From positions 1 through 20,884 of the IMG/VR virus record IMGVR_UViG_3300030389_002398: 20,884 bases of DNA; one strand, given 5' to 3'. Every line of letters begins with the position of its first letter. Positions within the stretch are counted from its first letter, which is position 1. The notes beneath the pieces are model-generated. The model was not told the DNA's origin. It saw only the letters and a program-made list of their open reading frames with translations, and did not search any database. The translations under genes and the position numbers were made by a program. The stretch comes from a virus. Shown here piece after piece: positions 4,340-11,124 of the stretch.

Positions 4340-5461
4340 ATGAAACATCTAGAACAAGGTTTTATGGTATCAGGTAGCGAGTGTGAAATAGGTGATGTCC
4401 CACCTGATCGTGCTACATCTGCTTTAAATGATGCTGGAATCAACGGCGTTTGGGTAACAACAGACGCATCTGGCGGGGTCTCAGCTGAAATAGTTTTTCC
4501 GCCGTTGCCAATATTTCATCCGCGCACAAAAGAATTTTATGAGTCTGTTTACAGAGTCTTAGATTCGATTGGTGCTGATATTAACACTGGCTGTGGTCAT
4601 CATGTAAGCTTTAGCACAGCACAAGTGACCAATATGTCTGAAGATGAATTTTTTGATCATGCGATCAACTTGGCTAGTTCTACTGATTACCACGATCCAA
4701 ACTCTGCAAAATATCCAAGCGGGGATCTTTATGGTGATCCAATGCCTTTTGAATTGGTAAAAGATGTTGTCTATAGGTACGGATTGCATCAACGTGACAT
4801 TAACCGCATGTTGCCAGATTCTCGGCATGATAACAGCATGTGTTATGAATTATATAACAAGGTCAGGCATAATGATTTTGATCGTATGGATAACGTGACT
4901 CGTTTGTCTAGTCACCTAGGCGGGAAATTCGCCGCTATAAATCTGAGTAAGTTTAACAGCGGCATCATTGAGTTCAGACAACATGCGGGAACTACAGATG
5001 CTGAAAAGATCTTTAATTGGATCGAATTAATTCAAAATATGTTTCAATGGTCTGATAATAACAGACTGTCTTATGACAGTTCGCAAACGACTCCGGAAAT
5101 GCCTTATAGAAGAGTATCAAAAAAAGGCGTTGCTTGGGCATTATGCAGAACTTCAAACGGTGCAAGTGTTCAGGACATTATGGATCGAGTCGGATGGACT
5201 GCTAACGATGTTCGCAGAACTATCTGTGAATTTAGACGCGAGCAAGGCTCAGATGATATTGTCCAAACAATTAGCCAATTAAACAACGGCGCATCACATG
5301 GAGACGGCCCGACTCACACTCGCTACATTATCAGAGAGACGCTAGGCAATGGGATCTCATTATTGCCAGAAAATCAGATTGGACAGACTAGCGTTTTTGC
5401 TGGACTATCAGATGAATGCTTTGAATACATGCAACAACGAATAATCACGCTAGGTCATTAG
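4340..5461 (+). CDS. Amidoligase-family protein with C-terminal winged-helix-like domain
   Basis: 373 aa. Residues 1-240 show the layout of the amidoligase family (Amidoligase_2, glutamate-cysteine-ligase/glutamine-synthetase-like fold). There is a GxExE metal-binding motif at 12-16 (GSECE), AEIVFPPL at 49-56, a TGCGHHVS strand at 83-90, and the signature IEFRQHAGT at 210-218 followed by a helix with FNWIEL. These enzymes are predicted ATP-dependent ligases joining an amine to a carboxylate, often a glutamate side chain. Residues 260-310 hold a helix-turn-helix-like domain homologous to the 68-aa protein encoded just upstream. The remaining 60 residues are unassigned. AGGAG precedes the ATG and a terminator follows. 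The natural substrate could be a phage or host protein, peptidoglycan peptide or small metabolite. Confidence 0.82.
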   Translation: MKHLEQGFMVSGSECEIGDVPPDRATSALNDAGINGVWVTTDASGGVSAEIVFPPLPIFHPRTKEFYESVYRVLDSIGADINTGCGHHVSFSTAQVTNMSEDEFFDHAINLASSTDYHDPNSAKYPSGDLYGDPMPFELVKDVVYRYGLHQRDINRMLPDSRHDNSMCYELYNKVRHNDFDRMDNVTRLSSHLGGKFAAINLSKFNSGIIEFRQHAGTTDAEKIFNWIELIQNMFQWSDNNRLSYDSSQTTPEMPYRRVSKKGVAWALCRTSNGASVQDIMDRVGWTANDVRRTICEFRREQGSDDIVQTISQLNNGASHGDGPTHTRYIIRETLGNGISLLPENQIGQTSVFAGLSDECFEYMQQRIITLGH

Positions 5462-5479
5462 AGCCTAGCCGAATCACTT

Positions 5480-5511
5480 TAGGCCATGCGATTCGTATGG
5501 CCTATTTTTTT
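5480..5511 (+). terminator. Rho-independent terminator after the amidoligase gene
   Basis: TAGGCCAT (5480-5487) pairs with ATGGCCTA (5497-5504) around a 9-nt loop and is followed by seven T residues (5505-5511). Confidence 0.9.
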
Positions 5512-5542
5512 GTCTTTTTTTCAAGGTACCCTATAACCGAAT

Positions 5543-5578
5543 CCGAACAAATGATCGGGATCGCAGTCAGGCCCGATC
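5543..5578. repeat. Degenerate CCGAACAAATG(A)TCGGG palindrome overlapping a 7-bp stem
   Basis: CCGAACAAATGATCGGG (5543-5559) differs by one base from the dispersed palindrome seen at 3003, 3940 and 16553. Its right part GATCGGG (5553-5559) can also pair with CCCGATC (5572-5578). It lies in the 240-bp gene-free gap before the promoter at 5647. Confidence 0.45.
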
Positions 5579-5646
5579 CCCGTTGTTGTCGACCTGTTGT
5601 TGCAGTCGCGTTTGCACCGAGTTTTACAAAAACAACCAACTTAATC

Positions 5647-5675
5647 TTGACAGAATGGGAAAACAATTTCATACT
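5647..5675 (+). promoter_or_regulatory. Sigma70-like promoter upstream of the 5706 gene
   Basis: A perfect TTGACA (5647-5652), a 17-bp spacer and CATACT (5670-5675, four of six consensus bases). It lies just ahead of the ribosome binding site AAAGGAGA (5693-5700) of the 5706 gene. No promoter of this quality is seen between here and the terminator at 19382, so it may feed the regulator and morphogenesis genes. Confidence 0.65.
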
Positions 5676-5705
5676 ACACTAAATAATCATGCAAAGGAGA
5701 CGAAA

Positions 5706-5951
5706 ATGAGTGAGATGAGATACAGAATGAAGATGGGTGAGGAGTTTGAGTTCACTGCTGCCAGTGATGAGCAGTTTTTAGGTACCCTACGAGCCAGGCA
5801 TATGTACGCAAAGAGTGATGACGGTGAGTTTTTACGTCAGATTGCCGCGTCAGCTTGTGAATCTACGGGTAAATCGATTGATTTTTCAGATGTTCCGTCA
5901 TTTAAGCGCAGTTTAATGGATGCTGGCGTTTTGGAGGTTATAAATGGCTAA
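5706..5951 (+). CDS. Small acidic hypothetical protein (81 aa)
   Basis: I start it at the ATG preceded by AAAGGAGA at ideal spacing; the frame is open further upstream but runs through the promoter. The protein begins MSEMRYRMKMGEEFEFTAAS, is acidic and shows no membrane segment. The family is not recognised. It overlaps the XRE regulator gene by 8 nt, so the two are likely co-translated, and the pair may act together as regulator and partner. One of three AGGTACCCT repeats lies within it (5780-5788). Confidence 0.7.
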   Translation: MSEMRYRMKMGEEFEFTAASDEQFLGTLRARHMYAKSDDGEFLRQIAASACESTGKSIDFSDVPSFKRSLMDAGVLEVING

Positions 5952-6315
5952 GAGATTGGCGCATTCCAACTGGACTGCGAGTGATTTACAGGCGAAAAGA
6001 GAGGCTTTGGGCATGAATAAGGCTCAAATGTCTAGGGAGTTGGGCGTTAGTTACCGACAATACATGTATTATGAGCGTGGTCACACGAGGATTAGCAAGG
6101 GTTTGGAGCAATTTGTCGAGGGGTTGTTTAGTTCTGAGGGAGATGATGCTGTTGTATCCAAAGGTACCCTGTCCAGTTTTGAAAAAGAGCGAATAAATCG
6201 TCTTTTGGACGCTTTAGAAACACACCCCGTTGATGATTTAGATGATTTGACGCGAAAAATTTTACATCAGTCATCTGAGGAAATATCGCTTTTGTTGTCA
6301 AAGGTAGCTAATTAG
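5944..6315 (+). CDS. XRE-type helix-turn-helix transcriptional regulator
   Basis: 123 aa. Residues 12-45 (from DLQAKREALGMNKAQMSREL through GVSYRQYMYYERG) form the classic Cro/CI-type helix-turn-helix, with the MNKAQMSRELGVS recognition unit and the ERG that closes the domain. The C-terminal half (FEKERINRLLDAL ... LTRKILHQSSEEISLLLS) is helical and probably dimerises; there is no peptidase domain as in LexA or lambda CI. GGAGG precedes the ATG. The position between the early and morphogenesis blocks suits a switch regulator. Candidate operators include the AGGTACCCT repeats (5524, 5780, 6162) and the palindrome at 4050; none is proven. Confidence 0.85.
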   Translation: MAKRLAHSNWTASDLQAKREALGMNKAQMSRELGVSYRQYMYYERGHTRISKGLEQFVEGLFSSEGDDAVVSKGTLSSFEKERINRLLDALETHPVDDLDDLTRKILHQSSEEISLLLSKVAN

Positions 6316-6353
6316 CATATGATTGACCTGTCCAATTAATTTGAGGCAGGCAA

Positions 6354-8492
6354 ATGGCACAAAACAGACAAATGGGTGCGGGTATGATGCCCCCTCCAGC
6401 TTCTCCAGCTAATCCTACGGCGGTAAATTTTCAGAGCGACCCTAATATGCGTCAGCAGTTTAAGGGCTTTATGTCTGGTTTATCGAAGAAGATGGAGCAA
6501 CAGCAGCCTATGATGCCTGCGATGCAGGCTCCTTTGTCAACTCCTATGCCGATGCAGAATGTGGATATTTTTCAGCCTATGCCTATGGCGATGGGTGGTT
6601 CTGTGCCTCGTTCAACGAATATTGCGGGTCAGCCTCACATGTTATCGTACATTACTCCTGGCGAGGCTAATGTTTTGCAGTCTATGGGTGGTTCTGGCGC
6701 TCCTGGGCCAGGTGGTATTCCGTCATTTTTCTTTGATTTTGATGAGGGTGATGTTACTGGTCAGGGGCGGGACGTTGATTACAGTCCTAGCGGTGGCTCC
6801 ACTAATTTTAGCTCTGGCAACGGTAGTTTTAGTTCAGATGATAGCGATAGCGGCTCTACCACTGGTTTAAACTTAACCTATAGTGACGGGACTCCTGCTG
6901 GTGTTGCGATTAGAGGCAATACCATCACTGGCGGCACTATAACGGGTGGTTCAGACCCAGTGGCTGCGGGTTTTGGTGGTGGTAGTAGCAGTGGTGTTGA
7001 TGACAGCGCTGAATTTTTAGGCATTCCACAATTTGGTGTTGGTCGTCGTCCTTTTGCACAGATGAGTCGCACTGTTATTCCGTCAACTGTTGATATTACT
7101 GATGATTTGCGTGCTGGTGCAAGTAGAGATGCTTTATCTAGCGCTTTAAGCAGCGCTCAAAGATCCATGCTTAATGATGCGTATGCTCAACAAGCTAGAG
7201 ATACTTTATCAAGTCCTCTAACAGGACCGTTGTCTACGACGTTATCAACTCCTATTTCCAAGAGTGGGTTTACTGATGATTTGAGAGCGGCCAGAACCAA
7301 TCTTTTACTAGATGCTGATGCTGTTGCGAATTTAGCTGCTCAGGATGCCAATCTTCTTATGACTGATTTTGGTGGTCCAGAAGAGAGAAGCAGAGAGGCT
7401 ATGGATGCTGAAGCACAAAGGCTTTCTATGGGTGGCGGTCAGGTTAATGTAGATCCTGTAACTGGTGCATTAAGTTCTATTCCTGTGCCGATTGCTATGC
7501 CTGATGCGGTTAGAGAGCAAAGGGATTTGTTTGGTAGCGCTTCTGATGTTCAAGCCATGCAAAATCCTTTTAATCGTGGTGAGGCTGCTGGTGAGAAGGT
7601 TGCTCAAGGCCAGCCTTCTGCTATAGCGGTTGAAGAGGCTAACCCGCCTGAGTTTGGTTTACCTGACACTGTTTTTGATGCGGGTGCGTTTACCGCAGAT
7701 GAGGTGCAGTCTGCTATAAATGCTGCTCGTGCCAAAGGTGGCGACACAACAACTGTAGAAGCAGGCCGTGGCCTTGGCGCTCGCCAGGTTTTTGACACAT
7801 TGGGCGCAAAGGCTCCTGAAGACCAAAGTTTTCTTGGCGCTTTATATGACACAATTACTGGCAGGCAGTATCCTACTGAGGAAGAAATTAACCAAGGCGT
7901 TATTGATGCACAAAATCGCCGAACCACCGCCACTCTGGGTTTCCAAGACCCTAGATTTGGGGGCGTGGCTCCACCTGTAAACACTCCTGGCGCTGTTACA
8001 AGAAGTGCGCTTAGTCAACTTGAGTCTCGCGCCAATCGTCAAGGAAGCGGCATTTTAGGTGCATTTACAAATTTCAGCGCTAGAAACGCTAGAAATATGT
8101 ATAACGACATTGTTATAAAAGGTTACGAACCTATTTATGACAATCGTGGTCAGATTGTTGCAACAAGAGTGCCCGGAACAAATATTTTAGGCCGTGGCTC
8201 TGTTGAGTCACGCATTCCTGGTCGGGAGTTTGCTGGTGCTGGTGGTAATGGCGGTCAGCCTATTAGGTCAGATTTATTAAAACCATCAAAGCCAGATACA
8301 GATGACCCAGATAAAGATGAGGATGATGTTGTTGGTGGCCCCACTCCTCCTCCTGTAGTTATCCCACCGTTTCAAACAGGAGAGGCGGCAAAAGTGGCTA
8401 ATCCTCTTGGTTTTGGTTATGGTCAGTACACTCCAACTGGCAGCAACCTTGAATCTTCTGTTGATAAGTTTATAAAAATGCTTGGCGGGTGA
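6354..8492 (+). CDS. Large Gly/Pro/Met-rich phage protein (712 aa), probably virion-associated
   Basis: GAGGCAGG precedes the ATG. The first 90 residues are low-complexity Met/Pro/Gln-rich (MQAPLSTPMPMQ, QPMPMAMGGSVPRS). A conserved-looking block follows, HMLSYITPGEANVLQSMGG then APGPGGIPSFFFDF (about 95-130), a module I recall from many marine phage proteins of unknown function. Then come long Gly/Ser-rich segments, helical Ala-rich stretches, and a proline-rich C-terminal linker (GGPTPPPVVIPPF) before a final QYTPTGSNLESSVDKFIKML. No enzymatic motif or membrane segment is evident. Its stop overlaps the TerL start. An internal, ejected or tail-associated virion protein is a guess from size, composition and place. 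Confidence 0.75.
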   Translation: MAQNRQMGAGMMPPPASPANPTAVNFQSDPNMRQQFKGFMSGLSKKMEQQQPMMPAMQAPLSTPMPMQNVDIFQPMPMAMGGSVPRSTNIAGQPHMLSYITPGEANVLQSMGGSGAPGPGGIPSFFFDFDEGDVTGQGRDVDYSPSGGSTNFSSGNGSFSSDDSDSGSTTGLNLTYSDGTPAGVAIRGNTITGGTITGGSDPVAAGFGGGSSSGVDDSAEFLGIPQFGVGRRPFAQMSRTVIPSTVDITDDLRAGASRDALSSALSSAQRSMLNDAYAQQARDTLSSPLTGPLSTTLSTPISKSGFTDDLRAARTNLLLDADAVANLAAQDANLLMTDFGGPEERSREAMDAEAQRLSMGGGQVNVDPVTGALSSIPVPIAMPDAVREQRDLFGSASDVQAMQNPFNRGEAAGEKVAQGQPSAIAVEEANPPEFGLPDTVFDAGAFTADEVQSAINAARAKGGDTTTVEAGRGLGARQVFDTLGAKAPEDQSFLGALYDTITGRQYPTEEEINQGVIDAQNRRTTATLGFQDPRFGGVAPPVNTPGAVTRSALSQLESRANRQGSGILGAFTNFSARNARNMYNDIVIKGYEPIYDNRGQIVATRVPGTNILGRGSVESRIPGREFAGAGGNGGQPIRSDLLKPSKPDTDDPDKDEDDVVGGPTPPPVVIPPFQTGEAAKVANPLGFGYGQYTPTGSNLESSVDKFIKMLGG

Positions 8493-9976
8493 TGAACAAT
8501 CATTTTGATATACCTGTTGAATTTCTTACGGATGATGAGGTAGCAGAGCTTGGCAAGATTGTAGAGCGGCTTGAAGAAGTTTCTAAAAGAGATGAAAATC
8601 AAGATTCTTTTTTATCTTTTGTAAAAAGCGTGTGGCCTACCTTCATTGAAGGAAATCACCACAAAATTTATGCAGAAAAACTGCAACGTGTAGCTGAAGG
8701 TAAGCTAAAGCGTTTAATTATTAACATGCCGCCCAGACACACAAAGTCTGAGTTTGCGTCATATTTGTTTCCTGCTTGGCTTATGGGCCGCAATCCAAAT
8801 ACTAAGATTATTCAGGCAACGCACACGGCTGAGTTGGCTGTTGGTTTTGGTCGTAAAGTTAAGAACTTGATAGATAGTGAAGTATATCGTGATGTATTTC
8901 CTGAACTAAAGCTTGCTGCCGATGCCAAGGCATCTGGTCGCTGGTCTACATCTAAAGGGGGCGAGTATTATGCTGTTGGCGTTGGTGGTGCGCTGGCTGG
9001 TCGTGGTGCTGATTTGTGCATCATTGATGATCCTGTATCTGAACAAGATGCGTTATCACCTACAGCACTCGATAATATTTACGAATGGTACACATCAGGT
9101 CCAAGACAAAGACTCCAGCCAGGGGGATCGATAATTATCGTGATGACACGGTGGAGCATACGAGATTTAACAGCGAAAGTGTTGCAGAAGCAAGCAGAGG
9201 GCGGAGCGGACAACTGGGAAGTTGTGGAGTTTCCAGCGATATTTCCAGATACAGACAACGTGTTGTGGCCCGAATACTGGAAACGAGAAGAGCTAGATGC
9301 CGTTAGAGCGTCTATTCCTGTAGCTAAGTGGAATGCTCAGTATTTACAAAATCCAACAGCCGAAGAAGGGGCGATTATCAAAAGAGAGTGGTGGAATGTT
9401 TGGGATAGTGGTAGCCCGCCTGCCTGTTCGTACATCATACAGTCATACGACACGGCCTTCTCTAAATCAGAGAGAGCGGACTACTCTGCTATTACTACTT
9501 GGGGCATTTTTGAGCCTGTAGATGGAGACGGCGAGGCCATCATCTTACTTGATGCCCAGCGAGGTCGATGGGATTTTCCAGAGCTTAAAGAGGTTGCCCA
9601 AGATTTATATACAGAGTTTGAGCCAGACATGGTGCTTATTGAACAAAAGGCCAGTGGTATGCCGCTCACTCAGGAACTGCGGAGAATGGGGGTGCCTGTC
9701 ACGCCCTTTACCCCTTCGAGAGGGGCAGATAAGTTTACACGGATGAATGCTTGTGCGCCTGTTTTTGAGTCTGGTATGGTGTGGCGACCTGATATGAATT
9801 TTGCTGAAGAGGTTGTTGAGGAATGTGCCTCGTTTCCTAACGGTGAACATGATGACTTGGCTGATTCGATGACACAGGCTATACTCAGGTTCAGACAGGG
9901 TGGATTTATCATTACTCCCTCTGATTACGATGAAGATGAATACCGTGAATTTAATAGGAAACGGGAGTATTACTGA
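8492..9976 (+). CDS. terL: Terminase large subunit (TerL)
   Basis: 494 aa, a normal length for the DNA-packaging motor ATPase/nuclease. The ATPase domain shows a Walker A-like MPPRHTKS (79-86), Walker B LCIIDD (175-180) and a coupling motif MTRW (218-221). The nuclease domain has an RNase H-like triad of acidic residues in SYDTAF (D320), VLIEQKASG (E384) and HDDLADS (D454/D455). The ATG at 8492 overlaps the previous stop (TGATG); a GTG one codon earlier is also possible. It powers packaging of concatemeric DNA into the prohead with TerS and portal. Its partner terS is at 2076, unusually remote. Confidence 0.97.
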   Translation: MNNHFDIPVEFLTDDEVAELGKIVERLEEVSKRDENQDSFLSFVKSVWPTFIEGNHHKIYAEKLQRVAEGKLKRLIINMPPRHTKSEFASYLFPAWLMGRNPNTKIIQATHTAELAVGFGRKVKNLIDSEVYRDVFPELKLAADAKASGRWSTSKGGEYYAVGVGGALAGRGADLCIIDDPVSEQDALSPTALDNIYEWYTSGPRQRLQPGGSIIIVMTRWSIRDLTAKVLQKQAEGGADNWEVVEFPAIFPDTDNVLWPEYWKREELDAVRASIPVAKWNAQYLQNPTAEEGAIIKREWWNVWDSGSPPACSYIIQSYDTAFSKSERADYSAITTWGIFEPVDGDGEAIILLDAQRGRWDFPELKEVAQDLYTEFEPDMVLIEQKASGMPLTQELRRMGVPVTPFTPSRGADKFTRMNACAPVFESGMVWRPDMNFAEEVVEECASFPNGEHDDLADSMTQAILRFRQGGFIITPSDYDEDEYREFNRKREYY

Positions 9977-10593
9977 TGGCAAAAGATAAAGAAAAAGCAC
10001 CCACTAGAAAAGAGATGGATGAGTTATATGAGATTTTCAAAGATGAAGTGCCATCTGGCTTTAATTTACCAGTGGGAAAAGAGGGTAAAGAAAAAATTAT
10101 GAAAGCATTACGAAAAATTAGAGGTATGGCAAAAGGTGGCGTGGCTGGCTCAAGAAATAGAGAAGCTGACATGCGCCAAAGAAATGAAATGCGTCAAATT
10201 AGAGAGATGATGATGGGTGAGTCTGGTGCCTCTCTGTCAGATCGTGATAGAAGTCTCATAAATCAATTGATAGGCACGGATGACTTTATTCCCTCCAGGA
10301 AAGATGTTGGTGTTCGTGGAAGACAAATGATAATGGATATTTTAGGTGGCGCTGGAAGGCCTATGTCTGACGCTGATAGACAATTAGTGAACGACATTAT
10401 GAGAGCCAGAAACATGGAGGAAGGTGGTGAAGCTGTTCCTGCAAAATTCAAAGGATTTTCTAAGTTGCCTGAAAAAGTTCAGAAGAAAATGGACCCTAAC
10501 CTTGCTCAGAAATATAAAAAGGGCGGGGCTGTTGGCAGTTGCCGTGGTATGGGTGCTGCTTTGCGCGGTGGCAAGTTCTCTGGGGTGAAGTGA
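9976..10593 (+). CDS. Hypothetical protein with Gly/Arg-rich C-terminal tail (205 aa)
   Basis: The start overlaps the TerL stop (TGATG). The protein is charged and helical, with an internal duplication: SLSDRDRSLINQLIGTDDF and PMSDADRQLVNDIMRARN share an S-D-x-D-R-x-L-[IV]-N pattern. It ends in KKGGAVGSCRGMGAALRGGK then FSGVK, a tail shared with the next two small proteins. No enzymatic motif is seen. Tails of this RGMGAA-RGGKF type are, as I recall, common on small proteins of uncultured marine phages. The location between TerL and portal suggests a virion or assembly role. Confidence 0.75.
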   Translation: MAKDKEKAPTRKEMDELYEIFKDEVPSGFNLPVGKEGKEKIMKALRKIRGMAKGGVAGSRNREADMRQRNEMRQIREMMMGESGASLSDRDRSLINQLIGTDDFIPSRKDVGVRGRQMIMDILGGAGRPMSDADRQLVNDIMRARNMEEGGEAVPAKFKGFSKLPEKVQKKMDPNLAQKYKKGGAVGSCRGMGAALRGGKFSGVK

Positions 10594-10595
10594 TT

Positions 10596-10805
10596 GTGGC
10601 TGACATTCTGGATAAATTTACCAAAGCGGAGCTTAGAAGGATTTTGCGTGGTGATTTAAAAAATCAATACGGCGATGAATACGATGCTCATATTAAGATG
10701 TTAGATAATCAGCAAAAAGGCATTCAAAATTTTCCGATTACTAAAAAGCGCTATGGTGGCGCTGTTCTTAAAGGCCGTGGTGGTAAGTTTAAAGGAGTTT
10801 CATAA
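10596..10805 (+). CDS. Small basic protein with shared GGAV-KGRGGKFKGVS tail (69 aa)
   Basis: The likely start is the GTG at 10596 (VADILDKFTKAELRR), 2 nt after the previous stop and preceded by GGGGTGAAG; the longer open frame upstream merely overlaps the end of the neighbouring gene. The helical body contains LRGDLKNQYGDEYDAHIKML. The last 16 residues, GGAVLKGRGGKFKGVS, are nearly identical to the end of the next gene product. The stop overlaps the next ATG (TAATG). Confidence 0.7.
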   Translation: MADILDKFTKAELRRILRGDLKNQYGDEYDAHIKMLDNQQKGIQNFPITKKRYGGAVLKGRGGKFKGVS

Positions 10806-10999
10806 TGGCAAAGCCTTTTAAATCAAGAAAAGAAATAGCTAAAGGTTTTCAAAAGAAACCCCCTAGAGTGTTTAAAAAGCAGGGCAAGATAGCTGATTTT
10901 ATAAGAGCCATTCAAGGAGAGCTTCCTCCGTTTAAAAAATACGAGAGCGGTGGGGCCGTAACAAAGGGACGTGGTGGCAAGTTTAAGGGTGTTTCATAA
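10805..10999 (+). CDS. Small basic protein with shared GGAV-KGRGGKFKGVS tail (64 aa)
   Basis: Coupled to its neighbours by TAATG overlaps on both sides; AAAGGAG (10791-10797) serves as ribosome binding site. It is very basic (FKSRKEIAKGFQKKPPRVFKK). The C-terminal GGAVTKGRGGKFKGVS matches the preceding gene product at 15 of 16 positions. Outside the tail the two proteins show no clear similarity, so the tail behaves as a portable module. Function unknown. Confidence 0.72.
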   Translation: MAKPFKSRKEIAKGFQKKPPRVFKKQGKIADFIRAIQGELPPFKKYESGGAVTKGRGGKFKGVS

Positions 11000-11112
11000 T
11001 GTTATTCGAGGTTGGGGCGGACAATTTTAGCCAAGGTGAAGCCCTTCATTCTAGGCTTGGCGTAAGAGAACCCTCCACTCAAAGCGTCAGGTTGTTCGTT
11101 CCAACGCTGTAA
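10999..11112 (+). CDS. Very short hypothetical protein (37 aa)
   Basis: A frame from the ATG that overlaps the previous stop (TAATG) to a TAA at 11110-11112, filling the gap before the portal gene. The product starts MLFEVGADNFSQGEALHSRL. No family is recognised. Support is the coupled start, the reading frame filling the gap, and AAGG-containing sequence upstream (GTTTAAGGG at 10981-10989). It could be a leader peptide for portal translation or just a gap frame. Confidence 0.45.
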   Translation: MLFEVGADNFSQGEALHSRLGVREPSTQSVRLFVPTL

Positions 11113-11124
11113 AAGGGGTATGAG

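Noticed and set aside
5497-5705. Open frames between the amidoligase terminator and the gene at 5706
   Set aside because: They run through the terminator, a stem and the promoter; the good ribosome binding site belongs to the ATG at 5706.
7604-7984. Minus-strand frame of 126 aa inside the 712-aa gene
   Set aside because: It is a shadow of Gly/Pro-rich codons; it has no binding site, and the plus-strand gene is well supported.
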